From: Erinaceus europaeus | Taxonomy: Eukaryota > Chordata > Mammalia > Eulipotyphla > Erinaceidae | Direction of reading: 5' to 3' | DNA: 64,000 bases | NCBI RefSeq assembly: GCF_950295315.1 | Contig: NC_080164.1 | Location: 59,030,528-59,094,527 of the forward strand | Shown: positions 10,235-22,998 of the stretch, piece by piece | Layout of the letters: each line of letters starts with the position of its first letter | Numbering within the stretch: the first letter of the stretch is position 1 | Program-made: the position numbers and the translations under genes | Notes under the pieces: generated by a model | Database searches by the model: none | Told to the model about the DNA's origin: nothing | The model's input: only the letters and a program-made list of their open reading frames with translations

Positions 10235-10481
10235 TGAAATGATCTTTCTAAAGTCAGTTGCTCATTTATTTGAATCTTAGAGACATACTGATACCATAAG
10301 ATAGTGCCTTATAATCTGGATTTTGGTTGGGAGATGTGAATTGGAGATGTTTTTAGAGAAAAATAAAAAAATAATAATGATTTTCTTTATTAATAATTTA
10401 TGTAGGTAATATTCTTTAAAATTTTATTTTCATGTTTTCTAATAGTAGACATTTTATAGTTTTTATGATAAAACTTTTTAT

Positions 10482-10746
10482 GGGAGCCAGGCTGTAGCGC
10501 AGCGGGTTAAGCGCACATGGTGCAAAGCGCAAGGACCGGAGTAAGGATCCCGGTTCAAGCCCCCGGCTCCCCACCTGCAGGGGAGTCGCTTCACAGGTGG
10601 TGAAGCAGGTCTGCTGGTGTCTATCTTTCTCTCTCCCTCTCTGTCTTCCCCTCCTCTCTCCATTTCTCTCTGTCCTGTCCAACAACGACGACATCAATAA
10701 TAACTACAACAATAAAGCAACAAAGACAACAAAAGGGAATAAAAAA
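10482..10746 (+). repeat. tRNA-derived SINE, family A
   Basis: Sense copy: head 'gggagccaggctgtagcgca', A box 'tagcgcagcgg', B box 'cggttcaagccc', 'cacctgcaggggagtcgctt', CT-rich body, then CAA/ATAA repeats and 'aaaagggaataaaaaa'. Confidence 0.92.
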
Positions 10747-11825
10747 AAACCTGTTTTTACTTTTTCACTATTTTTGAGGATATATCTACTTCAGATTTAG
10801 ATATATATATATTTTAATTTTTTTTTTTTTTTACAAATAACATTCCACTACTTCTTTGTCCATTGTTACACTTGGCTGGTGACTAAACAACGTATATGTA
10901 TAGTATTGTTAAAAAAATTGTTTCCTAGCTTAGAAAGCTAATGTTAGGTTACTGATTTCTAATACATTTTATTATTAGTCTGGATAATAAACTGAACAAT
11001 ACTCTCAGGTTATTTTTATCGTTACAAGAGAATAGTAAAAAGTGTCACAAATATCCGCATGCCCAGGTAAATATACTGCCAACTTTGAAGCTTTTGAGTG
11101 GAGCTTATGCCACTCGAGGGACCATATTTTTTATAGAATGATATATTTCAGAATGTACTGGTTTCCATTGTAGAAATGCATGCATTTAGAGCAACTTAAA
11201 GCCAAAACATTTTTGCTTTTGCTGTATGTTTAAAATATTAGTCATCTGGAATGTACGTCCAGGTCAGGTGTCAAAAGCTATATATTGCACAATAAGAAAA
11301 TTTATTGTTAGGAGACCAGGCTGTACTTGTGTTTATATAGCATTTTCCTTCGGATCAATTTAAGTATATGAACTAATAACCATATTTTTGTACAGTAACA
11401 TTGATAACTAAAGAGTTCATTGAGACAAAAACAAGTAAAGGAAGCATACAAGTCTTATACTGTATCATACTACAGAAATGGATCACAATTTGACAGGAAG
11501 TCTAATGTGTACATAAGTAGAGGCTGACAGGAACATGCTGTGTTGTGCCAAAGGTTCTAGTGATGGAAAACTGAAACACAGTGCTCACTGACCACAGCAT
11601 GAGCCTTGACACACATTGTAAATAATACAAAGATCTATGACTGCATTAAGCACTACACTGGTGTTTTAACGACAGTAAATCTATAGCCTCATAAAGGGCT
11701 GGCATATAGAAAGTCCTCTGATTAATTTTTGTAATGGATTAATAGGAAATAGCAAGTGTTTTCATTTTGATTTCCATCCTCTACTAATTTCTCCCTCCTC
11801 CTTCGCATCGCCCTCTTCTCACCAG

Positions 11826-11922
11826 ACTTGATTTTGTGGATACTTGTTTCAGTACCATCAAGTTAAAAGCTGAAGATGCTTCTGGTAGAGAGCATCTAAT
11901 CACTCTCAAGTTGAAATCAAAG
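11826..11922 (+). CDS. FANCL: FANCL exon 6 (human residues 125-157)
   Basis: One base (A) completes the Lys codon from exon 5, then 32 codons run LDFVDTCFSTIKLKAEDASG to LKLKSK. This is the first RWD-like half of the central URD domain. Acceptor cttctcaccag|a has a good pyrimidine tract; donor aag|gtatgt. No disruption. Compared with human FANCL from memory the exon is highly conserved (STIKLKAEDASGREHLITLKL is invariant or nearly so), as expected for the substrate-binding domain. Confidence 0.96.
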
Positions 11923-14019
11923 GTATGTGCATTGTTAAGTTGCTATTGTGATTAGGAAATATTTGTGAAATAAACTTGGGACTCTTTCAATGTAAAGTCC
12001 TATTCATTCCTAAATATATATGGTGCTTAGAAAAATTTATTTTGAAAGTAGCAAGGAATTTATTCACCCAGCTTTTAAAAGCTTTGATGTAATTTCATGT
12101 CACTGTTTTAGCTCACATTTTGTTTCCATTCAGATTTAATGTAAATATGAACATCATAATGAAATATTATAAAAACACTCAACATCCTAAAATGTGCCAT
12201 AATGTTATTTTTGTAACATTCTGTGTAAACAAGAATTGGAAGTTTCTACTATCACAAGATAACTTTTACTGAAAAAGTTTGTTACCTTTTAACACTCACT
12301 ATTAATTACCTTGTAATTCTTTGTTTCCCCTCCCCTAAGTCCCTTTTCTGATACAAATACATGCATATTCATACTTTTTAACTACTTGTTTCATCTGATT
12401 TTTTTAACTTTTGTATTCTAAGAATTTTCAAATTCTCTACTTATAGAGGCTTTATATATTAGTGACGTATAACTACTCACTAATTCTATTGGCACAACAT
12501 GTAGATTTTAATCGTAATGTTTAGTTCTGTCTTTTGAGTTTTGAGAATTAAATAATATAAGCAAATTCAGTATATTAATCATTAACTTAATAATCCCTAG
12601 GGAAATGTTAGAATTTAAAGACAATGAAGACATCTAACTTTTTATTGTTCCTAGAAGTCATCAATCAATTCTATTTCAGAAGATTGTAGTGATGAAAAGA
12701 TCAATTGTGTTTGTCCTTTTTAAAAATGTGCCTGGCATTTAAGCTTTCCACAAGAGAAAATTAATATATAAAGGAATACTGGTTGACACAGAAAAGTTGC
12801 TGTCTTATAGTGCCTCTAGATCAGACAAGTTGAGAAATGACTCTCTTTTTCTCACAGAGTGTTTAAGCATAATTTTAAGATTCACATGATAAGTTTTGAA
12901 AAAAATAAGGTGATAGAAATATTTTTTCATAAAGTAAGTTATATAGATATTTTTGTTAAAATGAAAAAAAGTATGTTTAATATTTAAAGGTGAGTTTGTT
13001 TTAAAATTAGATAATAGATTTCTATCCCTCCAGAGGTCATATACTGCCCATGGCAAGGATTCTGTTATTTTCTTCAAAGCTTTGTTTGTATTTGTACATT
13101 GATAAAAGTTGCTTTACTTCTATAAAATGAAAAATGATAATTAAAATAATTCCAGTCTTTATTATTTTACTAGTCTAAATTTTATAAAATGTTCTACTTA
13201 ATGAGGAGATAATGCATTAAGTGTACACTCACAGCTAACCTTTTATTATTAATTTCAGTTAAAGACATTACTGATAGTACTGAAAGTGTGGATGTAGTCA
13301 TAAATAGAGTCCATATGTCTCCTTTTTCTTTCTTCAAGATAGGTATTTTTCTGGAGGATATTTTCAAGTGTCAGCTTTTGCTGCACCAATAGCTGTGAAA
13401 CACTACTATGGAGACCTTGGTGAGACAGAAGAGATAGTTTTACTTGAGTTAGGAAGAAGAAAAAAAAAAAAAACTAAAGGGATTAGAATACAGCAACCCT
13501 TAGATTGCTATGGCTTTTTAGAGCATTCAGTTGTCTATTTAATTCAGTTTTCATAGATATGAAAATTGTCTTTTTGTGTTAGTAATTTCAGTGATTGCTG
13601 AAACTATACTAAGATTAATGAAAAATTTGAATCCAAGTGAATTTTAAGGATCAAGCTGATTTTTTTTAAAGCAAGCTTTAAAGCAGCCTTATTTTCATAA
13701 ACAAAATTTATGTGATGTTTTTGAAACGTAAAGAAATAAAAAATTTTCTCTTGAAAAAAATTCTCTAAATTCTGTCACTGTCTACAAAAGCCTACAAACA
13801 CCATCAGTTTTTACTAGGCACTCATGTTAAAATAAATATATAAATCCAACAAAAGAGATGTTTGTTAAATAGGGAACTCAGTAAGCAAAATGGTTGAACT
13901 TATGTGATATTTGCAGTGCATCCTTAACTGTACAGATGATATTACTTATTTTAAGAAGTAGCTCAGGATGTTCAACTTTGGCTGAAATATTAAATTTTAA
14001 AAAAACACATAAAAGCAGA

Positions 14020-14135
14020 CATGACTGGGAGGTACATAGTGGCTATAGTGTGGGGCATAAAAGCAGTTCTTGAGTTCTATTTCTGGAATTGCATGTGCCA
14101 GAAGGATGCACTAGTTCTATTATTAATAATAAAAA
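14020..14135 (+). repeat. tRNA-derived SINE, family C
   Basis: 'gggaggtacatagtggctat', 'ggcataaaagcagttcttgag' and 'ttctatttctggaattgcatgtgcc' give the family layout in degraded form. Confidence 0.45.
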
Positions 14136-14489
14136 AATATCATTTAGAAAAAGTGAAAAGGAAGGTCACAGATATGTGCCATCAGTTTGACACTCTGTCT
14201 GCTGACCAGTTTTGCAATCTGCTGCAATTTGTATGTATTCACTGAGCAAAAACTTACTCCTTAGATGGCCCACTCAAACAGGTTAACTTTTTCTTAAAAC
14301 AGTGTATCCTAGAGTCTAAAGAAAATGTGTGGAACAAATACTTAATATTATGAAATAGTTGTATAAAACTGTAGCTAATGATTTGATTGAATTGTTTCAA
14401 ATGATATTCAAAAAGCATTTTAATTAAAGATAACTACTATACTTGTCTTTCAGTATTTTGTGTAGCTTTTGTTATTCATATCAGTCATG

Positions 14490-14707
14490 CTTTCTTCCCT
14501 TTTTTTCTTCCTTTTTTCTCTTCCTTTCTTCCAGATTGGATAGATACAGAGAGAAATTGAGAGGGGAGGAGGAGATAGAGAGAGGGAGAGAGGCAGAGAG
14601 ACAACTGTAACCCTGCTTCACCACTGGTGAAGCTTTCTTCCTCTGTTGGGGACCAGGGGCTACACTGTAAGGTGAGTGCTTAACCAGGTGTGCCACCATC
14701 TGGCCCC
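14490..14707 (-). repeat. tRNA-derived SINE, family B
   Basis: Antisense: CT/T tail, 'ggatagatacagagagaaat', GA-rich body, 'ccctgcttcaccactggtg', 'ggggaccaggggctacac', head complement 'gtgccaccatctggcccc'. Confidence 0.85.
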
Positions 14708-15048
14708 TCAGTAATATTTCTTAAGTTAGACATTTGACGGTTTTAGTGTTTTCTTATACCTATAGAATTTAATGTTAAAACTATTAAACTTAATTTTGAT
14801 TAAGTTATGATGTCACATGTAAATTAGCGCTATAGTACATATGATTGACAATGAGTGGTATAGGATGCTTCTTCCTACTTCATATCAAGTCATCCAGGTG
14901 TATATAAGTTTGTGCTGTATACATTTTACACAGTTGTATAAAGTTTATTATATAAATAAAATCGACCTTAAGTATGAGCATCATCTCTGTTCAAGTCACT
15001 TAACAATTATAGACTAAAGCTCTCATTTTATTACATAAAACATATTTG

Positions 15049-15337
15049 TTTGACTATATATTTTTAATATTTATTTACTTTCCCTTTTTTGCCCTTTTTT
15101 ATTGTTGTAGTTATTGTTGTTACTGATGTCGTCATTATTGGATAGGACAGAGAGAAATGGAGAGAGGAGGGGAAGACAGAGAGGGGGACAGAAAGATAGA
15201 CACCTGCAGATCTGCTTCACCGCCTGTGAAGCGACCCCCCTGCAGTTGGGGAGCCGGGGCTCAAACTGGGATACTTACGCTGGTCCTTGTGCTTTGTGCC
15301 AAGTGTGCTTAACCTGTTGCACTACTGCCCGACTCCC
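15049..15337 (-). repeat. tRNA-derived SINE, family A, with 17-bp target duplication
   Basis: Full-length antisense copy. The direct repeat 'tacataaaacatatttg' flanks it perfectly at 15032-15048 and 15338-15354, so insertion was recent and clean. Confidence 0.94.
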
Positions 15338-15749
15338 TACATAAAACATATTTGAAAGCTGTCATAGTCTCAAAAACTATATGGAGAACTCATTTATGCA
15401 TGTGGGAATCATATTTACTATCTATTTTATAACCGTTTCTGGGTAAGTCCTATTTTGAGTGTAGGATTGTATTATGAGCTGTATGTTCTTACTGACTTAA
15501 AAAGCTGTGAATACTGAACCTGGTTTATCCACTTAAATCACAAAATATTATTAACTTTATACTATTAGATTATGACATGTATATGTTAGAAAGTTGATAT
15601 TATTCACTGTCAGCAATGACATTATTAGGAGTAAGTAGAAGCAACTCAAAGTAAGCTAAAAGTCCATTTTGATACAAGTACACATTATTTTAAGTACTCA
15701 ACATTTTAGAGGGAAAGAGGTTTTATACAGTTAGTTGCTTCTAGTCACT

Positions 15750-15850
15750 TATATAGTAAACAGAATTTGAATGACGTATTCAAGATCACAGAAGTTAGTT
15801 AGCAAATCTGGAGTCAGAGAAAGCTGAGCTCTCTGCCTGGATATGCTTCA
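15750..15850 (-). repeat. MIR-like ancient SINE (probable)
   Basis: 'gaatgacgtattcaagatcacagaagttag' read antisense follows the MIR core (loss of the usual 'aaggtcacacagct' by several substitutions), then 'tctggagtcagag'. Heavily diverged. Confidence 0.5.
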
Positions 15851-16190
15851 GGATAATGACATGGCTTATAAAAAACAGTGTACAAATGGTTTTTCCAGTG
15901 ATTACAACTATATTCTGATGTGTACACTATCTGGCATTTTGAATTGTCTGAAATTAAGCTCTCTTCTTCATCTCAGTCTGACCCTTTAATTTTTTCAAAA
16001 TTAAGTCTTGTAATATTTTTATGCAATTTGTTGTATATTTGCCTTTGTATTACCAGTTCTACTCAGCCAGACACCATTATTGAAACTGTATATTGGTAAT
16101 GTTTGTTTTTAGTTAATGAATCAATATATCTAAATGCTAATTCATCTCATTGCATTGGCTCAAAATGTTTGATGTTAAATATTATAGTGA

Positions 16191-16477
16191 GGGAGTCGGG
16201 CTGTAGTGCAGCAGGTTAAGCGCAGGTGGCACAAAGCACAAGGACCGGCATAAGGATCCCGGTTCAAACCCCGGCTCCCCACCTGCAGGGGAGTCGCTTC
16301 ACAGGCGGTGAAGCAGATCTGCAGGTGTCTATCTTTCTCTCCTCCTCTCTGTCTTCCCCTCCTCTCTCCATTTCTCTCTGTCCTATCCAACAACGACAAC
16401 AACAATAATAACTACAACAATAAAACAACAAAGGACAACAAAAGGGAATAAATAAATAAAATAAATATTAAAAAAAT
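16191..16477 (+). repeat. tRNA-derived SINE, family A, with 12-bp target duplication
   Basis: Full-length sense copy with head 'gggagtcgggctgtagtgca', B box 'cggttcaaaccc' and an ATAAATA-rich tail. The flanking repeat 'atattatagtga' lies at 16179-16190 and 16478-16489. Confidence 0.94.
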
Positions 16478-17124
16478 ATATTATAGTGATACCTTTCCCC
16501 CCACTTCTTATTTAGTCGGGGCAGTGAGAAATAAGACAGAAGAAGTTGCAAGTCTAAAACTTATGTTAAAAAAAAACAACTTACATTAAACATTTAACAT
16601 TTGGTTTAGTGTTAGGAAGAAGTTTTCCTATAATTGGCTTTTTAATGGAAAGAAATGAGTGGTTTTTATTGCATGTGACTTTGAGGAATTCAGAATTGGA
16701 TTTTAAGAAATCATGTACTATATAGATTTCTACATTTATTTGTACAACATTGACTTAGAAAGAAAACTACCTTTTGTCTTTTAAATTTGATTGTCCTTAT
16801 GACTATCATTTTTTGTATACAGCTTTTGAAGAATTAATTTTCTGTTTCTCAACTGTGAAAAATACTTTTCTTGTTTAAAATTTTTTTTATTCTTTAATAT
16901 CCTAGAAGTCATTTCATCATTTCTTTTTGTGTTTTTGCTAAAAATAATTGCTTTAATCTGCAAAATGCCCTTCATAATTGATAGTGATTTTTGTCAATTT
17001 CTTGATTGCTTTAATAAATACTATCTCTAAGTAGTGACTGAGACTATTGAGAATATATTTTAGGCTGAAAGGAAATTAAAGATCAGTCAGTTTGATATTT
17101 AAAGATAAACTGTAAACTGAGGGG

Positions 17125-17421
17125 GGCCGGGTGGTAGCGCAGCCGTTGCAAAGCGCAAGGACCAGAAGGAGGATCCCTGTTCCAACCCCCGGCTTCCCAA
17201 CTGCAGGGGGGTCGCTTCACAGGTGGTGAAGCAGGTATGCAGGTGTCTGTCTTTATCTCTCGCTGTCTTCCCCTCCTCTCTCCATTTCTTCTGTCCTGTC
17301 CAACATCGACGACAACAATAATAGTAACTGCAACACCGATAAACAACAAGGGCAACAAAAGGGAACAGTGGATTCGTAGTGCAGGCACCGAGCCCCAGCA
17401 ATAAGCCTGGAGACAAAAAAA
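17125..17421 (+). repeat. tRNA-derived SINE, family A', head deletion
   Basis: Sense copy with the long 3' extension ('cagtggattcgtagtgcagg', 'accgagccccagcaataagc'). About 20 bases between the A box and 'gcaaagcgcaagg' are missing compared with other copies. 'aaagataaactg' flanks it (about 17101-17112 and 17422-17433). Confidence 0.85.
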
Positions 17422-17728
17422 AAAGATAAACTGAGATTCCACTATGGCTCACCCCTCCAGTTACATTAACAGCTTACCTGACACTGACTTAATTCATTCC
17501 TTTTTACTTAAAAAATGATTGCTTTGACACAGTGGGTCACCAAAACTTTCTAACTCCTGAGGATAACTAGACTATTAATCAACTCTTGACATCTCTATAA
17601 TAGTGGAGTTAAAACATTTATATATAATACTTTGCATTTACAATAGTTTTTCTAGTGTATTTAATTTTTTTTAAGTTGCCACCACATTGAAGCAAAAACT
17701 TACTAATTTATATGTGTGTGTTTAATAG

Positions 17729-17797
17729 TACCCTGCAGAATCACCGGATTGTTCTGTGGATTTTCCTGTACCATTTTCAGTTTCCTGGACACCACAG
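17729..17797 (+). CDS. FANCL: FANCL exon 7 (human residues about 158-180)
   Basis: Twenty-three codons, YPAESPDCSVDFPVPFSVSW followed by TPQ, phase 0 at both ends. The exon lies in the central URD domain. Acceptor tgtttaatag|tac; donor cag|gtaaat. From memory the human exon reads PDYFVDFPVPFCASW, so this exon carries four substitutions in a short stretch, more than its neighbours. The frame is open and no splice-site damage is seen. Confidence 0.95.
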
Positions 17798-18109
17798 GTA
17801 AATTCTTAAGTATATTTTAAGTGGCCAAAAATTATATTGCTTTGGCCATTATTAGTTATACAGTAACTTCTCTTTTTGTTATTTTTACTGAATAGCAAGC
17901 CTTCTAGAGTTTTTCTACTTTTGCCCCTTTCTTTCTGCCCATGTATCACACTCCCTATACACACACCATCTAGCTTCTAGATACTTATTCTTCATTTGAA
18001 ATAAACACAAAGAAACCATTTTTGACACAAAGTTTGTTATAAACTTGAATCCTGTAGAACTCTATATAAAGCACAAAGCAGTACAGGCCAAAACTCGGTG
18101 AATGACCTT

Positions 18110-18237
18110 TTTTTTAAAAAAAAAATTCACCACTCGAAAAACTTTTTTCCTGCAGGTTGGGACCAGGGGCTCAAACCTGGGTCCTTGCACATTGTAACAT
18201 GTGCTCAACCAGGTGCACCACCACCAACCCCCCCCCC
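18110..18237 (-). repeat. SINE family B, partial
   Basis: Antisense: 'ttcaccactcgaaaaac', 'cctgcaggttgggacc', 'ggggctcaaacctgggtcc', head complement 'gcaccaccaccaacccc'. Confidence 0.7.
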
Positions 18238-18386
18238 TTAAAAAAATAGAGACAGGCAGAGAGAGCAAGTAAAAGAGACTACCTTACTAAAGCTTCCTTC
18301 ATTACAGTGGGGGTCAGGTTTAAACCTGGAATGTGCACATGACAAAGCCACACACTATCCAAGTGAGTTATTTTGCTGGCCCTTGA
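18238..18386 (-). repeat. SINE family E
   Basis: Antisense: 'cagagagagcaagtaaaag', 'gggtcaggtttaaacctgg', 'cacactatccaagtgag', 'tttgctggccctt'. Abuts the family B fragment. Confidence 0.65.
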
Positions 18387-18616
18387 AATTTTTAGTTATA
18401 CTAGAACTTTTAACATAATGATATAATCTCAAAATCTCAGAATGAGATGATGTAATCTCAGAATCTTTTTCAGAAAATAGATTTTTTTCTGCAAGTGTTG
18501 AATCTTGCCATTTCTACTCAAATTTTGTGTTAAAAGTACTTGTCCTTGAATTTAGACTATGTGCTTTTGCATGTTCTCTGACGTATTCAAGCACTGAGTA
18601 AAAAATATAGAGATTG

Positions 18617-18855
18617 GGGGCCAGGTGGTGCTGCACCTGGTTGAACGCATATATTAGAATGCTCAAGGACCTGGATTGGAGTCCCCAGTCCCCACCTGCA
18701 GGGGGAAAGCTTTGCCAATGGTGAAGCAGGGCTGCATGTGTCTCTCTGTCTCTCTCCCCCTCTGTCTCCCTCTACTCTTTCCATTTCTGGCTGTCTCTAT
18801 TCAACAAATAAAGATAATAAAAATTTAAAAAGTTATAAAGTAAAATTCAAAAAAA
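18617..18855 (+). repeat. SINE family B with target duplication
   Basis: Sense copy: 'ggggccaggtggtgctgcac', 'cccagtccccacctgcaggg', CT body, 'aaataaagataataaaa' tail. 'atatagagattg' occurs on both sides (18605-18616 and about 18857-18868). Confidence 0.88.
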
Positions 18856-19204
18856 GAATATAGAGATTGTTCTTCCTGTTATATTTATTCATATTTTATG
18901 GTTATCAACTATGATAAATATACTTAGCAGTGCACTGTAAACTGTATATTATGTAATTGTAATGTGGTATGATTTTCAGTAGTCATCACTCACATTTGAT
19001 TATGTTAACAAAAAGTGATAGGCGTTGTCCTTTGAACAGGCAAACTGTGAAAGTTGATGAGAATATTTCTTATACAAAGAGAAAAAAAATGCTCCTGTGA
19101 TTTTTCACAAATATTCTTTAAATAGAGGATATTCATATGTTAATAAATATTTTTTCTCACTTTCTTCTTTAAAAACAAAACTTCCATTTATAAATTCTCT
19201 TCAA

Positions 19205-19440
19205 GTGAGAAGGACTATGGAATGATCTCACACATAGATGGCACCTAAAAAACTAAAGCAAGGGAGATTAATGAACTATGAGTTGGGGACCCAGGGCCCT
19301 AATTGTGGAGATGGCCTAATTGTGAGATGGCCACTTGTGGTAGGTGTGCTGATAACCTCTCTTAGGGAGAAGTGGAACTGTAACCCTGTGATGACAGTTT
19401 GTATGCCAGCCTTTCCTCAATAAAGAGATAAATATATATT
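19205..19440 (+). mobile_element. old L1 3' end (probable)
   Basis: 'ggaatgatctcacacatagatgg' followed by 'aactaaagcaagggagatt' resembles the segment just after ORF2 in old mammalian L1s. It ends in 'cctcaataaagagataaata', a poly(A)-signal-like end. Non-coding. Confidence 0.5.
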
Positions 19441-22400
19441 CTCTCTTACTAATGGAAATCAAAAGCACATGGTAAAAATATAGGAGAGGAAAAGCCCAGC
19501 TATTTGTTTTTGTATTCTGTTATATATTATGAATATATAAGGACTACTATGCTGATTTTTTAAAAATTGGAATTACATATCAATTAAACCTTTTGTTTAT
19601 TTAAATATACATTTTCTATTTTGTACTATGATCTTTATCTTTGTTTTATATAAAATTGTGGGATAACATTTTATGTAGATTGCTCTACTCTTTGCTTTTG
19701 ACTTTAGTTATCAAAGTATGAAAATATATTTTTTATTTTGTTCTGTGTTTTTAACATAAATAACCATATGAGTTTAACCTAATCCATTAAAATCCTGCAT
19801 TTCTACAAAAGTAGTGTTTAGCACTCTCATTATTCTGCCATTTAGAAAATTATTTTGTGACATTACTGCACTGGAAAAATTTTTTAAAGTGATTTCATTC
19901 AACTTCTTTTTACCTCTACTTAACTCTAACTCAGTGCCATGTACATATTAATATGGAGTGAATATTTATAACAACAATTGAAATTCAAGTTTTTTTTCTT
20001 TGTACTAGCTTCAATAAAGCAGAATTAGTGGCAACTGACTTAAAACATTTTTAAATTACAGACTATACCAAAATTCTAAGCAAGATACAGACAAAAGTTT
20101 GGATACCTTCTTACAACTCAGATTTGATAATGTCAATAATTGGGCTAGCTTTGCTTCACATGAATCTCTCATTCTCTTACTTTTTTGTTAAGATTGACCA
20201 GGACTTCCCCTCCTCTTTATCCTCAGTCCTGTCTTCATTCTTTTCCTCATACTTTTCCTTCCTAGAGTTAACCACTTCCCTAAAATATAAAATTTCCTAT
20301 TCATGTATATTTTTGCTACGTTTGTGTATGCCATATTTAATTTATAAAGCATTTGTTGATAGTATTTTAATTAGAAGCATATAAGCTGGGGCCTTTTTTT
20401 TTTTTTTAGGGCTGGTATTTTGATCTAATTCCTTTTTTTAAAATTTCTTTTTCTTTTTTTTTATACAGTTCTTGCCTTTAAAAAAATTAGCTTCCAACAT
20501 AAAAAGATCCTATTACCTCTTTCTCTTAAAAAAAAATAGACAATTTAGGAATCTGTTGATATGTTGATTTTTTAATCATACCTATTGACATATTGATTAT
20601 CCCTGCATTTTTTTTTTGTTTTTTTCTTTTTACTGTGGGAAAGTAATGATTTATTAGACACTGACCACAGAGAAATGAGAGGGTGTACCTATGTGTTTAT
20701 GCCATATTCTATACAATTTGCAGTCTGATTTTTTAAAAGTAATAAACATTACCCTAAGATTTATGAATGTCTAGTAAATTTCAAATGTCTTGTGCTATTA
20801 TATTATGTGAATCCATATGTTCATGTGTTAACATTACCTTACACATTTATTGTACACATGCAGGAAACTTAGTGAATGTTACATCTACAAGTAAAAATGC
20901 TGCATTGTGGAACATGCACCACTTTGAGATTAGTAAACATTACCAGCTGCATTCCAAATTGGTTGTACAATTTTACTCTTCTAACACAGAACATTGGTAA
21001 CTTTCATTTTATCGACTCCTTTTACTTTGACCTTAATTTTAATTAAGAACTAATAGTCATTATTAGTTGTGTTGATGATCTTTACCTATTTAAATGTTTG
21101 TAATTGTAAAGATTATATTTGTATATTTTAGATACTGATTCTTTGTTGGTTACAGGTTTAAGGGAATTATTTTCTCCCTGTATCATTTTTTTTTTTTACC
21201 TCATAGTTATATGTTGTTGGTTAGAATTTTAACCAAGGGTACAGTTATCAATCTTTTGTAATTTCTTTCTTTGTGTCTTGAAAAAGAAAATTTTCCATAT
21301 CTTATTTTGAAAAGATACTGTTCTCAGACTTGGTCCAATGGTCACACTTTTTAATATGGTTATTTCAGTATTTAAGATCAGAAACTGTTTTTACATTTGC
21401 CTGTTTCATATATGCTTATAGAATTTGGCTATTTTATCTTCATGGAAGTCTGGGAGTGATTTTATAATTTTTCTGTTATACATGCTTTTAAAATTTAAAA
21501 TTAAAAATACTTTTTACACATTGAATTAGAGTTTAGTATATTGTAAATATTTTACTGTTACTGATGCTACCAGTGGTATGAACTCTTGGCTATTCTAGAC
21601 ATACTAAAACTGTTGGCATTATTACCTTATCTTGAAAGTTAAGAAAAAAAATATATATATTATAACTGTTTTTAAAACATTTTTAAACAGTTGTAATTCT
21701 TAGGTAACATGAATGATACTCTTGTAGTCTAATTGCAAACTTATATTTAAGAATAGATTACAGATAATTGATTTTAAAAGATTCCGTGTCTACATTTATA
21801 CATCTTTTTTTTTTGGATTCAGTGTTTCTGGATTTTAACTTGGAAATTCTTTATTTTCCTTTTTTTCCTGTAAAATAATAGACATGGCTTTGTGGCATCC
21901 ATATTAAAAATGGGTAATTTTCCTTATGGTCCCTGTCTTCCTGCTGGGTTGATAATGTTTTGATGTATTTTTCTTTTGCTCTGATGAGAGGTCTGCTGCT
22001 GCTGCTCTGACATATTCATTTGGATGAATAATTATAACTTGCACAATGTCAAGCTGAAGATGGTAGGTTTTTGTGCGTCATGACAAGCCTAGTAGCCAGT
22101 GCAGGTGTCTCACAGCATGATCAGCAACAGCCAGTGTATTCTGGCTCAGAGGAGACATTTAGAGTAGTAAGAAATCAGCACGAAGGGCAAGGCTGCTGCT
22201 ACTACTGCTGCTGTGATATGTGCCAAAGAAACACAAAGTGCTTCTCAAAGACAAGTGACTATGCATCTCCTTTCAGATTATTTACTTTGTTTACCCAGTA
22301 CATTTTATTTTATTGGTTTTACCGTAGAATGTGTTTCATGACTTTGATCTCATTCTACTTAGCAAAATCACAGATACTCAAAAATGTATCTGTAGTAGTC

Positions 22401-22659
22401 TGCCACCTTTTTGACTTTTACAAATAGGTCAGATATGCTAATATTGTTGAGTAATAGTGCCATAGAGTGCTGTAATGTATTATTTCAAGTGCATGAAAGT
22501 AATAATTTTATGAAAACAAAATTCATTTTCTTTAGGGTATTAACCAATCCAAAATGGATCTTAAAAAAGACAGTTCTACTTTATAAATGTGCTATTTAAG
22601 TGTAGATTTGGTGAAGTATTCTTACACATGGAATCTTCAGGTTTGATATGATAGCATTA

Positions 22660-22716
22660 AACAGTATTATTATTGTTATTATTATCATTATCATCATCAT
22701 TATTATTATTATTATT
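22660..22716. repeat. (ATT)n/(ATC)n microsatellite
   Basis: An imperfect trinucleotide run of ATT with interspersed ATC units. Confidence 0.85.
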
Positions 22717-22844
22717 GAAATCTCATATTCTTTTGAGTGATGCCATGAATGCAAGAAGAATAAAACAAATGATAAAGCTTTTGGCTGTTAATCTGATGGT
22801 GAGTGAAGGATTTGTAATTAAAGGAAACAGTCCTATTACATAGC

Positions 22845-22998
22845 AGGGTGCATGATCCATTAGTTAGAGCAGGAGACTAGCAGTTGGGTATCCTAGGTTC
22901 TGTTTACAGTTCAGCCATTGACTTAATTGTGTAATTTTAGACAAGTCACATGACTGCTTGTAGCCACAGTTCATAAGTGTATGGAAATAGTGAGCATT
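22845..22998 (+). repeat. MIR element
   Basis: 'agagcaggagactagcag', 'aggttctgtttacagttcagccattgac', 'attttagacaagtcacatgac' and 'agttcataagtgtatggaaatag' follow the MIR order (B box, then the core 'gacaagtcac', then 'catctgtaaaatgg' degenerated). Confidence 0.7.

Larger units (their letters stand above)
8261..11825 (+). other. FANCL: FANCL intron 5 (3.6 kb)
   Basis: Holds SINEs at 8414, 8640, 9274, 9788 and 10482, and a 5S rRNA fragment (10186-10234). The stretch 10746-11825 contains only AT-rich sequence without recognised features. Confidence 0.85.
11923..17728 (+). other. FANCL: FANCL intron 6 (5.8 kb)
   Basis: The first 2 kb (11923-14000) is AT-rich and free of recognised repeats. After that come SINEs at 14020, 14490, 15049, 16191 and 17125 and an old MIR-like element at 15750. 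The open frames at 12805-13077 and 13368-13556 have no support as exons. Confidence 0.8.

Noticed and set aside
22071..22427. 118-codon frame in intron 7
   Set aside because: No recognisable domain, no matching splice sites, FANCL splices across it without gap. I also considered an extra exon and found no family evidence.
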